Below, one piece after another: positions 25,283 to 33,880 of a DNA stretch of 55,685 nucleotides. Below the pieces are notes generated by a model, which saw nothing but the letters and a program-made list of their open reading frames with translations, was not told the DNA's origin and searched no databases. A program made the position numbers and the translations under genes. Origin of the DNA: Acidobacteriota bacterium (GTDB taxonomy: Bacteria > Acidobacteriota > Vicinamibacteria > Vicinamibacterales > UBA2999); assembly GCA_022842985.1 (NCBI GenBank), contig JALHON010000002.1:1-55685 (forward strand), written 5' to 3'. Every line of letters starts with the position of its first letter. Position 1 is the stretch's first letter.

Positions 25283-27265
25283 CTACTGGCCTCCGGCCGC
25301 CGTGCCCTTCTCTGCCGGCCACAGGTACTTCCCGAACCAGTCCCAGTTCTGCTGCATCGCCGCGCGGTTCGCCTTCGGTTTGTCGAGCCCGTGGCCGAAA
25401 CCGCGGAAGATCATGAGATCCACCGGCACCTTCTGATCCTGCAGGCCCTGATAGAGCTCGAACGCGTTCGGGATCGGCACGCGCGGATCCTTGTCGCCAT
25501 GCTGGATGAGCGTGGGCGCCCTGGCGTTCTTGACATAGGTCATGGGTGACGTGTCGGCGTAGATCTTCGGGTCGTCCCACGGCGTCGCCTTCAGGTACTG
25601 CCGCGTGAACGGATGGATGTCGGTGTTCACGTAGTAGGTGACCCAGTTCGAGATGCCGGCGCCTACGGAGAGCGCCTTGAAGCGATCCGCGTGTTTCGTC
25701 GTGAGGAACGCGGAGATGTAGCCACCCTGGCTCCAGCCCATCGAGCCCACGCGGTCCTTGTCCACGAGGCCCTGCGCGACGAGCGCGTCGATGCCGCTCA
25801 GCACGTCCCACGCATCGCCGATGCCGAGGTTGCGCACGTTGAGCGAGCGGAACGCTTCGCCGTAGCCGGCGCTGCCGCGATAGTTCGGTTCGAGCACGAG
25901 CGCACCCTTCGCCAGCCAGCCGTCGATCGGGTAGAAGCTCGCGCTGCCATAGGGCTGCGGACGCGACACCCCCGTCGGCCCGCCGTGGATCACGACCAGC
26001 AGGGGATACCGGCGGCCAGCCTGGAAGTCCGCGGGCTTGTGCAGCACGCCTTCGATTTCGGCGCCGTCCTGGCTCTTCCAGCGCACCACCTCGCGGCCGT
26101 GGCGCGGCCATGCCGACACCTGCGCGCCGAGATCGCTGAGCTTCACGGGCACGAGTGTCGTGGCCACCGGCGCCGCGAACACCTCGGGAAAGTCGCGCGG
26201 ACCGCTCGCGACGAACGCCGTGTGCGTGCCGGCAGGAGTGACCGCGAAGCTCTGGCCGATCCAGTCTTCACGCGCGCGCAGGAGCGCCGTCTGACGGCTG
26301 CCCGGATCCAGACGGTAGAGATACGACCAGGTGCGCTGTGACGCGCTGAAGAAGATGCCGGTCTCGGTCCAGTCGACGAGCGACGGATTCTCGTCGAAGC
26401 GTGCCGTCAGTGACTCGGGCGTGCCGCCGCTGGCGTTCACCACCGCCAGCACGCCGTTCTCGAAGAAGTAGAAAGGTTTGGCCATCGCCGACTGGAACGC
26501 GATCCGCCGCCCGTCGGGCGACCAGCGGGGATTCGAGTCGGGGCCGTCCTGCGTCACGAGCGGCGTGACCGCGCCGGTCGCAAGGTCCGCGAGCGAGATG
26601 TCCGCCGTGCCGCTCTGGCCGGCATCGCTGCTGACGCGATGGTCGAACGCGATCCGCGTGCCGTCGGGTGACCAGTCGAAGGCGCCGACGACGAACGCCC
26701 CGTTCGTCAGCGGCCGCGTGGCTTTCGTGGCGATGTCGAGCACGTGCATCTGCGCCATCCGCGCGTCGCGGTCTTCGTGCGTGTACTCGCCGTACTGCTC
26801 GGTGCGCGCCTTCATGGCCGGCGTGACCGGATCGGTCATCGTGTAGGCGATGCGCGTGCCGTCGGGCGACCAGGCGAATGCGGTCACGTCTTCGCTGCCG
26901 CTCGTGAGTACCTCGGCCTCGCCGCCCTCGAGCGACAGGCGGTAGAGCTGGCGTTTGTCTGTGCGATCGGAGATGAAGGCGAGCCAGCGGCCATCCGGCG
27001 AGAAGGCCGGTTGCAGGCTCGACTTCTTCGCCATCGTGATCTGGCGCCCGCTGCCAGGCGTGCGCGCGTCGGCCAGCCAGATCTCGGTCTCGTAGGTGTT
27101 GTCGGCCCAGTTCGTCTCGCGCACGACGTAGGCGACCGTGCGGCCGTCGGCGGCGATGGCCGGCGTGCCGCTCGTGCGCCGGAGTGCGATCAGGTCGTCG
27201 ATCGACTGTGCGGAGGCGCTCGCGGCGGCGAGGCAGGCGACGAGGGCAAGGATGGTGGCGCGCAT
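25283..27265 (-). CDS. S9 family prolyl oligopeptidase-like peptidase, exported
   Basis: The product is 660 residues from ATG 27265 with a signal peptide ending ASASA. Residues about 30-380 form a WD40/TolB-like propeller with repeated FSPDGRWLAF / WSPDGTRIA motifs. The C-terminal catalytic domain has the HGGPTG oxyanion segment, GWSQGGYISAFL with the nucleophile Ser, the Asp in HGDKDPRVP, and the His in FRGFGHGLDK. It should cleave small peptides in the periplasm. A TAGGAT box 7 nt before the ATG argues against the alternative ATG three codons upstream. Confidence 0.9.
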   Translation of the reverse strand: MRATILALVACLAAASASAQSIDDLIALRRTSGTPAIAADGRTVAYVVRETNWADNTYETEIWLADARTPGSGRQITMAKKSSLQPAFSPDGRWLAFISDRTDKRQLYRLSLEGGEAEVLTSGSEDVTAFAWSPDGTRIAYTMTDPVTPAMKARTEQYGEYTHEDRDARMAQMHVLDIATKATRPLTNGAFVVGAFDWSPDGTRIAFDHRVSSDAGQSGTADISLADLATGAVTPLVTQDGPDSNPRWSPDGRRIAFQSAMAKPFYFFENGVLAVVNASGGTPESLTARFDENPSLVDWTETGIFFSASQRTWSYLYRLDPGSRQTALLRAREDWIGQSFAVTPAGTHTAFVASGPRDFPEVFAAPVATTLVPVKLSDLGAQVSAWPRHGREVVRWKSQDGAEIEGVLHKPADFQAGRRYPLLVVIHGGPTGVSRPQPYGSASFYPIDGWLAKGALVLEPNYRGSAGYGEAFRSLNVRNLGIGDAWDVLSGIDALVAQGLVDKDRVGSMGWSQGGYISAFLTTKHADRFKALSVGAGISNWVTYYVNTDIHPFTRQYLKATPWDDPKIYADTSPMTYVKNARAPTLIQHGDKDPRVPIPNAFELYQGLQDQKVPVDLMIFRGFGHGLDKPKANRAAMQQNWDWFGKYLWPAEKGTAAGGQ

Positions 27266-27272
27266 GGCGCCC

Positions 27273-27278
27273 ATCCTA
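27273..27278 (-). promoter_or_regulatory. Putative -10 box for leaderless transcription of the S9 peptidase
   Basis: On the minus strand, TAGGAT ends 7 nt before ATG 27265. The in-frame upstream ATG overlaps this box and so is unlikely to be used. Confidence 0.4.
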
Positions 27279-27328
27279 GCGCCGATCGCGCGCGCCGGCA
27301 TCGAGTCGCCCGCGATGGCGTGCAGGTG

Positions 27329-27733
27329 CTACGGCGCGACGACCTTCAGCGTCGGGAAGTAGTGGCGGTAGCGGAGCGGATCGCGCGTGAGGAGGGTGTA
27401 GCCAGCCACGGCCGCGTGGGCGCCGATGTAGAAGTCCGGCAGGGGCGCCACGCGCATGCCGCCCCGGCGCCGGTACTGCACGAACGCCCGGCCCGCCAGA
27501 AACGCCGCCTCCCACGGCAGCGCCTCGCGCCGCACGTAGGACGGGGGCAGCGCGGCCTCGACATCGTCGAGTGAGTCGAAACCCGCGGCGACCTCGGCGA
27601 AGACGATCGGGTTGATGACGAGCGGGCCGCGATTGGCGGCGCGGGTCAACATGGCGTCAGACCAATCCCTCCACTCGGAGTCCTCGTCGAACAGATCGAT
27701 GAGAACGTTCGAATCAACGAGGGTCGAGCTCAT
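27329..27733 (-). CDS. vapC: PIN-domain toxin, VapC family
   Basis: The 134-residue PIN nuclease begins MSSTLVDSNVLIDLF with the first acidic residue (Asp). It continues with NPIVFAEVAAGF (Glu) and LPDFYIGAHAAVAGYTLLTRDP (Asp pair), the usual Mg2+-binding set of VapC RNases that cleave tRNA or rRNA. Its start overlaps the end of the antitoxin gene by 20 nt, in the canonical antitoxin-first order. Confidence 0.9.
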   Translation of the reverse strand: MSSTLVDSNVLIDLFDEDSEWRDWSDAMLTRAANRGPLVINPIVFAEVAAGFDSLDDVEAALPPSYVRREALPWEAAFLAGRAFVQYRRRGGMRVAPLPDFYIGAHAAVAGYTLLTRDPLRYRHYFPTLKVVAP

Positions 27734-27965
27734 CCGGCGTATCCCGCAACAGCGCGAGCAGCTCACGGCTGCTCATCCGCATCTTCGCGCCGTGCGTTTT
27801 CAGGTGATCGGTGATGCGGGCGCCACGGCTGGTGCGCCCAGCGGCGGGACGAATCACCGCCCGGCCGCGTTCGACCGTGATTTCGACCTCGGTATGCGGC
27901 AGCAGGCCCAGCGCCTCGCGGACGTCCTGGGGGATGGTGACCTGTCCCTTGCTCGTGATGCGCAT
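27714..27965 (-). CDS. vapB: AbrB/SpoVT-type antitoxin, VapB family
   Basis: The 83-residue product opens with the swapped-hairpin DNA-binding motif MRITSKGQVTIPQDVREALG. An acidic/helical tail (LLALLRDTPDELDPR) should wrap the VapC active site. It should repress its own promoter together with the toxin; a strong operator covers its start (27961-28000). An ATG further upstream lies in the operator and is not favoured. Confidence 0.9.
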   Translation of the reverse strand: MRITSKGQVTIPQDVREALGLLPHTEVEITVERGRAVIRPAAGRTSRGARITDHLKTHGAKMRMSSRELLALLRDTPDELDPR

Positions 27966-28000
27966 GGTAAGAGTAAGACCGGTAAGAATCTTACCATGCG
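27961..28000 (-). promoter_or_regulatory. VapBC operator/promoter with nested palindromes
   Basis: CGCATGGTAAGA (27961-27972) and TCTTACCATGCG (27989-28000) are perfect 12-bp inverted arms. Inside lies a second palindrome, GGTAAGAATCTTACC (27981-27995), and the word GTAAGA occurs three times in direct orientation. On the minus strand TAAGAT (27988-27993) could be the -10 box. This fits cooperative autorepression by the VapBC complex. Confidence 0.7.
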
Positions 28001-28033
28001 CGTCGCCGGCACGGCCCGTGCCTGGCCGCGGCG

Positions 28034-29047
28034 TTACTTCAGCTTCAGGCCGGCCGGCAGAGCCACGTCGGCATCCGTCGCGCTCGGCGTGATCTGCAGC
28101 GTTTCGGTCGTGGTCGTGAGGATGGTCGAGCGGCCCGGAGCCGCCGCGGCTGCCGCCGGCGCGGGCGCCGGGGCCTCGTTGTTCTTCTTGCGGAAGCGGC
28201 CCAGGCCGCCGAGCAGTCCGCCGATGCCGGGGGCCGGCTCCGCCTTCTGCTCGCTCTGGCTGCCGGGCGGGACGGCGGCGATGAAGACCATCTCGGTGAG
28301 GAGCGGCGTGCCGTTCAGCTTCTTCGCCTCGTCGGCGAACTTCGCCATCGCGTCCTTCATCTGCGGATACATCGCCATGGCCTGCGTCATGTTCGGCGCG
28401 GCCTGCACCATCATCGGCCCGTAGACCTTCTGCGCGTACTTCGCGCGGAAGTCGTTCAGCTCCTGCAGTGCCGGCACCTTCGGCGCCATCCACAGGTGCG
28501 TCTCGAGCACGAGGCCGCCGGCCTCCTCGAGCGTCTTGCCCTTCTCGCGCACGGTGATCGTGGCGACCTGTTCCTTCGTGTCGGTGCCGGCAACCTGCTT
28601 GGCGCCCGGACCCGCCGTGATGGCGAAGTCCACTTCGTACTCCTTCTGCGGCTCGCCCTTCTTCGGCTCGGGCTCGGGCTCCGGCTTGGCGTTCGCGGCG
28701 TCCTTCTCGGCCCTCGCCATCGCCTCTTCCATGCGCTTGCGCATCTCGGCGAAGGTCATGACCGTGTAGGTCTTGCCCTTGAGGTCGAGCGTGTACACCT
28801 TCTCTTCCGCGAGGTCGATGATCTCGCCGGTGTCACCCGTCGTCGAGAGCATCCGCTGGCCCTTGAGCGCGACGGTGCTCGTGATGCCCTCACGGGCGCC
28901 GCGGCCGCCGAACATGTTGACCATCTTGCCGATGGCCCCTTCGAACCTGACCTGCGTGCGCTCCTGGGTCTTGACGTCGGCGTGCGCGAACGCGGGAGCC
29001 AGGAGGGAAAGACCGAGGGTGGCGAGGGCAAGGGCGCGTGTGGTCAT
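28034..29047 (-). CDS. Exported protein of unknown function, DUF4412-like
   Basis: The 337-residue product has signal peptide MTTRALALATLGLSLLAPAFAHA. The mature N-terminus (ERTQVRFEGAIGKMVNMFG, then ITSTVALKGQRM and EEKVYTLDLKGKTYTVMTF) resembles secreted DUF4412-type domains. A low-complexity Glu/Pro/Lys linker (PEPEPEPKKGEP) and a C-terminal Pro/Ala-rich stretch before the last strands are present. The role is unknown. The ATG is 39 nt from the next upstream gene end on the same strand. Confidence 0.65.
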   Translation of the reverse strand: MTTRALALATLGLSLLAPAFAHADVKTQERTQVRFEGAIGKMVNMFGGRGAREGITSTVALKGQRMLSTTGDTGEIIDLAEEKVYTLDLKGKTYTVMTFAEMRKRMEEAMARAEKDAANAKPEPEPEPKKGEPQKEYEVDFAITAGPGAKQVAGTDTKEQVATITVREKGKTLEEAGGLVLETHLWMAPKVPALQELNDFRAKYAQKVYGPMMVQAAPNMTQAMAMYPQMKDAMAKFADEAKKLNGTPLLTEMVFIAAVPPGSQSEQKAEPAPGIGGLLGGLGRFRKKNNEAPAPAPAAAAAAPGRSTILTTTTETLQITPSATDADVALPAGLKLK

Positions 29048-29086
29048 GGTTTCAAGTGTAGCAGCGCGGAAACCCCGGGCAGCACC

Positions 29087-29704
29087 TCACGCCGACCCGG
29101 AAACCACCGGGCCCGGCGCCACCCGTCGGGCCGTGCGTTTCACCTGGCCCAGAATCGCCCACCGTATCGCCGCGCTGCCCGGTTTGATGAGGCGCCAGTA
29201 CCAGGTGAAGCGGCGCGCCGTCGCCGGATCGCCGCACGCGACGCGTGTTTCGGTGCTGAGCGTGGTGCGCCGGGCGTCGAGCGGCGTCAGGTGGAAGTTC
29301 CAGGCCACCCGCGCCAGACCGGCCGGTACCGGCTCGCGGAACGTCTCCGGGCGGGTCGGCACGAGGCCACCCGACGGCGTCCAGAAGCGGCCGGTCAGTC
29401 CGAGCACGAGCTCGTGCGGCGGCGCTTCTTCGAGCAGCGCGAAGTCGGCGCTCAGCATCGTCTTGAGCCGGCCGGCCGTGCGGGCCCGCGCCTCACGCGC
29501 CTTGCGCCAGGTGGCGACCGGCGCCACGACGAGCGCCGGCACCGCCCGGGCCGCCATCAGCGCCACGACCAGCGGGTGGCGGCTGAAGTCGGTGTCGAGC
29601 AGCGCGGCGTAGGTGTCCGCGAGCGGCGCGTCCACGACCACCGCGTGATGCGACGTGACGAGCGGCTGCGGCATCCAGGTGTCGAGGCGCGTCGTGGGCA
29701 CCAT
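29087..29704 (-). CDS. SRPBCC-like protein of unknown function
   Basis: The 205-residue product begins MVPTTRLDTWMPQPLVTSHH. It has a D-A-P-L-A-D-T-Y-A-A-L-L motif near residue 27, a long hydrophobic helix in the middle, FALLEEAPPHELVLGLTGRFW, and a final helix AIRWAILGQVKRTARR. This matches the START/polyketide-cyclase-like (SRPBCC) fold that binds lipophilic ligands. There is no signal peptide and the ligand is unknown. A TACGAT box sits 5 nt before the ATG. Confidence 0.6.
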   Translation of the reverse strand: MVPTTRLDTWMPQPLVTSHHAVVVDAPLADTYAALLDTDFSRHPLVVALMAARAVPALVVAPVATWRKAREARARTAGRLKTMLSADFALLEEAPPHELVLGLTGRFWTPSGGLVPTRPETFREPVPAGLARVAWNFHLTPLDARRTTLSTETRVACGDPATARRFTWYWRLIKPGSAAIRWAILGQVKRTARRVAPGPVVSGSA

Positions 29705-29709
29705 GCGCC

Positions 29710-29715
29710 ATCGTA
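29710..29715 (-). promoter_or_regulatory. Putative -10 box for leaderless transcription of the SRPBCC-like gene
   Basis: On the minus strand, TACGAT ends 5 nt before ATG 29704. No -35 or RBS is evident. Confidence 0.35.
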
Positions 29716-29748
29716 GCCGCTCCGCCGCCGCCGTGCCGGCTGCCGCGG

Positions 29749-30237
29749 CTAGCTCGAGATGCGCGCCAGAACGGCCTTGGCTTCCGCGCGCGCGCGGCTG
29801 ACCTCCGCCGCTTCGTCGAGGTCCGGCCGCGATTCGCGGATCGCGCGGCCGAGCGACATGCGTTCGGTAAGCACGCGATGTTTGAGCAGCACGAACGGGA
29901 TCTCCGTATTGCGCGCCGCGTAGGCCACTGTCATCAACTGGCGCGCGTTGTGGAAGCCGTTCGTCGCTCTCGTGATGTCGGTCCCTTCGTGGAGCAGCCG
30001 CCTGACGTGTTGCCGCACCGGCGGCGCCGAGGCTGGCAGCACGCGCTCGAGGCGCGGGGCCACCGTGCGCGGCGCGGGTGCAGCGGCGGGGACGATCGCC
30101 GCGGGCGCCTCCGGCACCGCGTGCGTCATTGGCGCCGGGGCCGACGCGCGGGTGGCTGTCAGCTGCGGACCGATCGTGAGGCCGAGCGCGAAGGCGCCGA
30201 CCATTCCGAGAATGACCGTCGATGTTCTCGCGAACAT
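29749..30237 (-). CDS. Membrane-anchored or exported helical protein of unknown function
   Basis: The product is 162 residues from ATG 30237, with GGGAGGTGA 5 nt upstream. An N-terminal hydrophobic segment (STVILGMVGAFALGLTIG) is followed by an Ala/Pro-rich spacer. A helical domain follows, reading RNTEIPFVLLKHRVLTERM, LGRAIRESRPDLDEAAEVSR and ARAEAKAVLARISS. I do not recognise a family. The long spacer suggests it is tethered and reaches into the periplasm. It diverges from the ADOP permease, with 294 nt between them. Confidence 0.6.
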   Translation of the reverse strand: MFARTSTVILGMVGAFALGLTIGPQLTATRASAPAPMTHAVPEAPAAIVPAAAPAPRTVAPRLERVLPASAPPVRQHVRRLLHEGTDITRATNGFHNARQLMTVAYAARNTEIPFVLLKHRVLTERMSLGRAIRESRPDLDEAAEVSRARAEAKAVLARISS

Positions 30238-30531
30238 GTGTGTCACCTCCCTTCCCCGACACTGCAAGATGTGTGACAACGCGGCAACGGCGTGATTGCC
30301 GTGCGATCCCGCGCGGTGTCCGGCCGGGTGCGCAGGACGTGCCGTGTAGGTTCTGCATGGCCCGCGTGGCGCTGACGGGGCGGGCGTCAGGTCGCAGGCG
30401 CGCACCCGCGTCCCGGATGCGGACACGTCCGCGGGGCATGGCAGAGCCGGGATCCAGCCCGATCCGCACGATTCCAGCGAATTCCAGGGCGGTGCCGGCC
30501 TGGCAGACATCCTGCAATCGACCGGGACGTC
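30238..30531. other. Divergent intergenic region without recognisable gene
   Basis: These 294 bases separate the 29749-30237 gene (-) from the second ADOP permease (+). They contain the RBS of the minus-strand gene next to its start, and a TTGTCA-like -35 candidate on the minus strand near 30274. I see no repeat, structured RNA or credible small gene. Confidence 0.5.
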
Positions 30532-32973
30532 ATGGACCGACTCCTTCAGGACCTGCGGCACGCCGCCCGCGTACTCGCGAAGACGCCCGGCTTCACCCTC
30601 GTCGTCATCGTCACGCTGGCCCTCGGCATCGGCGCCAACACGGCGATGTTCAGTATCGTCAACGGCGTGCTGCTCGAAGGGCTCCCGTTCCGCGAGCCGG
30701 AGCGGATCGTCGACCTCAACGAGGTCGAACGCGCCGAGCGCAACCGCGGCGCCGTCGCCCCGGCCACCTTCGCCGACTGGCAGCGCCTGTCCACGACCAT
30801 CGAGTCGATGGCGGCGTACCGGTCGCGCAGCTACAACGTGGACCTGACGACCGGCGAGCCCGAGCGCCTGCCCGGGGCGATGACGTCGTCCACGTTCTTC
30901 GACGTGCTGGGCGTGGCGCCGATCCTCGGCCGGCAGTTCACGCGCGATGACGCCGAGCCGGGCAAGGGCCGGAACGTGGTGCTCAGCTACGGCCTCTGGC
31001 AGCGCCGCTTCGGCGGATCGCCCGACGCCATCAACCAGACGGTGCGTCTGAATGGCGCGCCGTACACCGTCGTCGGGGTGATGCCGGTCACGGTCAACTT
31101 CCCGCAGGGTGCCAACTTCTGGGTGCCGGCGGCCTACGACCTGCCGGCCGACGGCGTGAGCCCCGACCCGCGCGGCGAGCGCGGCGCGCACTACCTGCGC
31201 GCCATCGGCCGCATCAAGGCCGGCCAGACGCTCGAGAGTGTGAACGCGGAGCTCTCGACCATCTCGGACCAGCTCGGCGCGGCGTATCCAGACGAGTCGG
31301 CGCATTTCATCGCCATTGCGCGTCCGCTGCAGGACCAGCTCGTGGGCGCGGCGCGCACGCCCCTGCTCGTCCTGCTCGGCGCCGTCGGCTGCGTGCTGCT
31401 CATCGTGGTGGCGAATGTGGCGAATCTGCTGATGGCGCGTGCCACGGTGCGGGCGCGCGAGCTCGCGATTCGCGCCGCCGTGGGCGCCGACCGCGGCATG
31501 CTGATGCGCCAGCTGCTCACCGAGAGCGTGCTCATCGCCCTGGTGGGCGGCGTGCTCGGTGTGGTGGTCGCGTTCTGGGGCGTGGATCTCATGCTTGCGC
31601 TCGATCCGGGCGACGTGCCGCGCGTGGCGCCGATCGGGGTGAACGGCGAGGCGCTGGCCTTCGCGCTGCTGCTGTCGGTCGCGACAGGCGTGCTCTTCGG
31701 CGTCGTCCCGGCGTGGCAGGCGTCGCGTCCGGAGCTGCAGTCGGCGCTCAAGGAATCGTCGCGCGCAACGACCGGCGACGGCCACCGGCAGTACGCCCGC
31801 GCCGGGCTGGTGCTGGCCGAGGTGTCGCTCTCGCTCGTGCTGCTCGTGGGGGCCGGGCTGCTCTTCCGCAGCCTGATGACGCTCGTCGACATGCCGCTCG
31901 GCTTCACGGCCGATCGCATCCTCACGATGCAGGTGGCCCCGACCGGCGAGAACTATCGGGCGCCCGGGCAGCTCATGGCCTATTGGTCGAGCGTGCTCGA
32001 ACGCGCGCAGGCAGTACCCGGCGTGGAATCGGCGGCGCTCGCGACCAGCCTGCCGATGAGCGGCGGCCGCAGCCTCATCGTGTTCACCGTGGAGGGACGT
32101 CCGCAGGTGCCGCTCAGTCAGCAGCCGCTCGCCTACTGGGTGGACGTGTCACCTGGCTACTTCCGGACCCTCGGCATTCCGGTCGTGCGCGGCCGCGAGT
32201 TCGAACGTCAGGACGCGGTCGAGAGCCCCAGTGTCATCGTCATCAACGAGGCGATGGCGCGCCGCGAGTTTCCGGATCAGGATCCGATCGGCCGGCGCTT
32301 CTCGTTCGGCCCGGGTGAGGATGGGCAGCCGGCGTGGGTGACCATCGTCGGCGTCGTCGCCAACGTGCGGCAGTACCGCGCCGATCAGGATCCGGTGCCG
32401 ATGGCCTACGGCGTCCACACCGGCGCCGCGCGGGCGCCGCAGAACCTCGTCGTGCGCGCGGCCGGCGATCCCATGGCCCTGGCGGCGGCCACGAAAGCCG
32501 CCGTGCAGGCCCTCGACCCGTCGCTGCCGCTCTCGACCCCGCGCACGCTCGGTGCGGTGGTCGGCGCCTCGCTCGGGCAGCGCCGCTTCAACATGACGCT
32601 GCTCGCGACATTTGCCGCCATCGCGCTCGTGCTGGCGATGGCCGGCATCTACGGCACGGTGTCGTATGCGGTGGCGCAGCGCAACAACGAGATCGGCATC
32701 CGCGTGGCGCTCGGCGCCACCAGGGGCGAGATCCTGCGGCTCGTGCTCGCCGACGCGCTCACCCCCGTGGCCGGCGGACTCGTGGTGGGCCTCATCGCCG
32801 CGGCCGCCGTCACGCGCGCGCTCGAGAACCTGGTCTTCGGCGTGAGCACGACCGATCCGCTGACGTTCGTCGCGTTGCCGCTGCTGCTGGCGGCCGTCGC
32901 CTTCCTCGCCAGCCTCGTGCCGGCGCTGCGGGCCACGCGCGTCGATCCGCTCGATGCGCTGCGGATGGACTGA
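30532..32973 (+). CDS. ADOP-type ABC transporter permease (second copy)
   Basis: The 813-residue product begins MDRLLQDLRHAARVLAKTPG and has TLALGIGANTAMFSIVNGVLL. It then shows the same MacB_PCD-FtsX-MacB_PCD-FtsX layout as the 8933-11377 product. The first membrane triplet lies around LLVLLGAVGCVLLIVVANVANLLMARA and the final one ends LRATRVDPLDALRMD. No ATPase gene is adjacent. The two copies share architecture but differ widely in sequence, so they are paralogues rather than a recent duplication. The 294-nt upstream region holds no recognisable gene. Confidence 0.9.
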   Translation: MDRLLQDLRHAARVLAKTPGFTLVVIVTLALGIGANTAMFSIVNGVLLEGLPFREPERIVDLNEVERAERNRGAVAPATFADWQRLSTTIESMAAYRSRSYNVDLTTGEPERLPGAMTSSTFFDVLGVAPILGRQFTRDDAEPGKGRNVVLSYGLWQRRFGGSPDAINQTVRLNGAPYTVVGVMPVTVNFPQGANFWVPAAYDLPADGVSPDPRGERGAHYLRAIGRIKAGQTLESVNAELSTISDQLGAAYPDESAHFIAIARPLQDQLVGAARTPLLVLLGAVGCVLLIVVANVANLLMARATVRARELAIRAAVGADRGMLMRQLLTESVLIALVGGVLGVVVAFWGVDLMLALDPGDVPRVAPIGVNGEALAFALLLSVATGVLFGVVPAWQASRPELQSALKESSRATTGDGHRQYARAGLVLAEVSLSLVLLVGAGLLFRSLMTLVDMPLGFTADRILTMQVAPTGENYRAPGQLMAYWSSVLERAQAVPGVESAALATSLPMSGGRSLIVFTVEGRPQVPLSQQPLAYWVDVSPGYFRTLGIPVVRGREFERQDAVESPSVIVINEAMARREFPDQDPIGRRFSFGPGEDGQPAWVTIVGVVANVRQYRADQDPVPMAYGVHTGAARAPQNLVVRAAGDPMALAAATKAAVQALDPSLPLSTPRTLGAVVGASLGQRRFNMTLLATFAAIALVLAMAGIYGTVSYAVAQRNNEIGIRVALGATRGEILRLVLADALTPVAGGLVVGLIAAAAVTRALENLVFGVSTTDPLTFVALPLLLAAVAFLASLVPALRATRVDPLDALRMD

Positions 32974-33027
32974 GCCGGCCGGGCGCGGCCGCTACTCCAC
33001 GCGCTGAGCGAAGCACAGCGCCTGTGG

Positions 33028-33033
33028 TAGAGT
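33028..33033 (+). promoter_or_regulatory. Putative -10 box of the cytochrome c-PQQ dehydrogenase operon
   Basis: TAGAGT precedes ATG 33071 by 37 nt, and ACGGAGG (33057-33063) is a good RBS 7 nt before the start. No clear -35 is seen. Confidence 0.35.
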
Positions 33034-33070
33034 CCGCGTGTTTTCGCGGCTCATCCACGGAGGCGCAACG

Positions 33071-33880
33071 ATGGCGGGTGTGAACGTCCGGACGCGGGTG
33101 GTGCTGAGCGCGGTGGCCCTCGCCGTGCTCGCCGTGCCAGGCGCGGCGCGCGGCCAGTATCCGGCGCCGGTGCTCGAGCGGCCGCTCGCCGAGGCCGTGG
33201 CCACCGACCTCGCCGAAGGCAAACGCCTCTACAACGCGCAGTGCGCGCTCTGCCACGGCATCGATGGCGGCGGCGGCTACGGGCCGTCGCTGCTGCGTCC
33301 CACCTTCGCCCGGGCTGCCGACGACGCCGGTCTCTTCACGCTCGTGCGCACCGGCATTCCCGGTGTGATGCCCGGCTTCGGTGATGCCAATGGGCCCAGG
33401 CGCAGCTGGCAACTCGCGGCGTTCGTGCGGTCGATGACACGCGCTGGCGGCGCGATGCCGCCGGGCGACGCCGCGCACGGGCGCGCCGTGTATCAGGCGC
33501 GCGGCTGCGCCAACTGTCACGTGCTCGGCGGCCACGGCCGCGCCTTCGGGCCGGACCTCACGGCCATCGGCCTGCAGCGTGGGCCGGCGTATCTGCGGCA
33601 GGCGATCGTCGAGCCGGCGGCGCGGGTGCCCGATGGGCATGTCGTGGTCACGGTGCGCGCGAAGACGGGCCCGGCGATCCGCGGCGTGCGCGTCAGCGAA
33701 GACGCGTTCTGGGTGCACGTGCGCGACGCCGGCGGCCGGCTGCACGCGCTGCGCGTGAGCGAACTGGCGGAGTTCCGCCGCGAAGCCGGCGCCAGTCTGA
33801 TGCCCGCGTACGGGGCGCTCTCCGCCGCGGACCTCGACGATCTGGTGGCCTTCCTCTCGACCCTGCGGGGGCAGCGATGA
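33071..33880 (+). CDS. Dihaem cytochrome c, periplasmic
   Basis: The 269-residue product has a signal peptide (VVLSAVALAVLAVPGAARG). The first haem site is CALCH near residue 58; the motif PGVMPGFG about 40 residues later can give the Met ligand. The second haem site is CANCH near residue 145, and its distal Met may be in ASLMPAYGALS near the C-terminus. It should accept electrons from the PQQ dehydrogenase encoded immediately downstream, whose ATG overlaps this stop (ATGA at 33877-33880). The pair is therefore a periplasmic oxidation module. Confidence 0.9.
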   Translation: MAGVNVRTRVVLSAVALAVLAVPGAARGQYPAPVLERPLAEAVATDLAEGKRLYNAQCALCHGIDGGGGYGPSLLRPTFARAADDAGLFTLVRTGIPGVMPGFGDANGPRRSWQLAAFVRSMTRAGGAMPPGDAAHGRAVYQARGCANCHVLGGHGRAFGPDLTAIGLQRGPAYLRQAIVEPAARVPDGHVVVTVRAKTGPAIRGVRVSEDAFWVHVRDAGGRLHALRVSELAEFRREAGASLMPAYGALSAADLDDLVAFLSTLRGQR

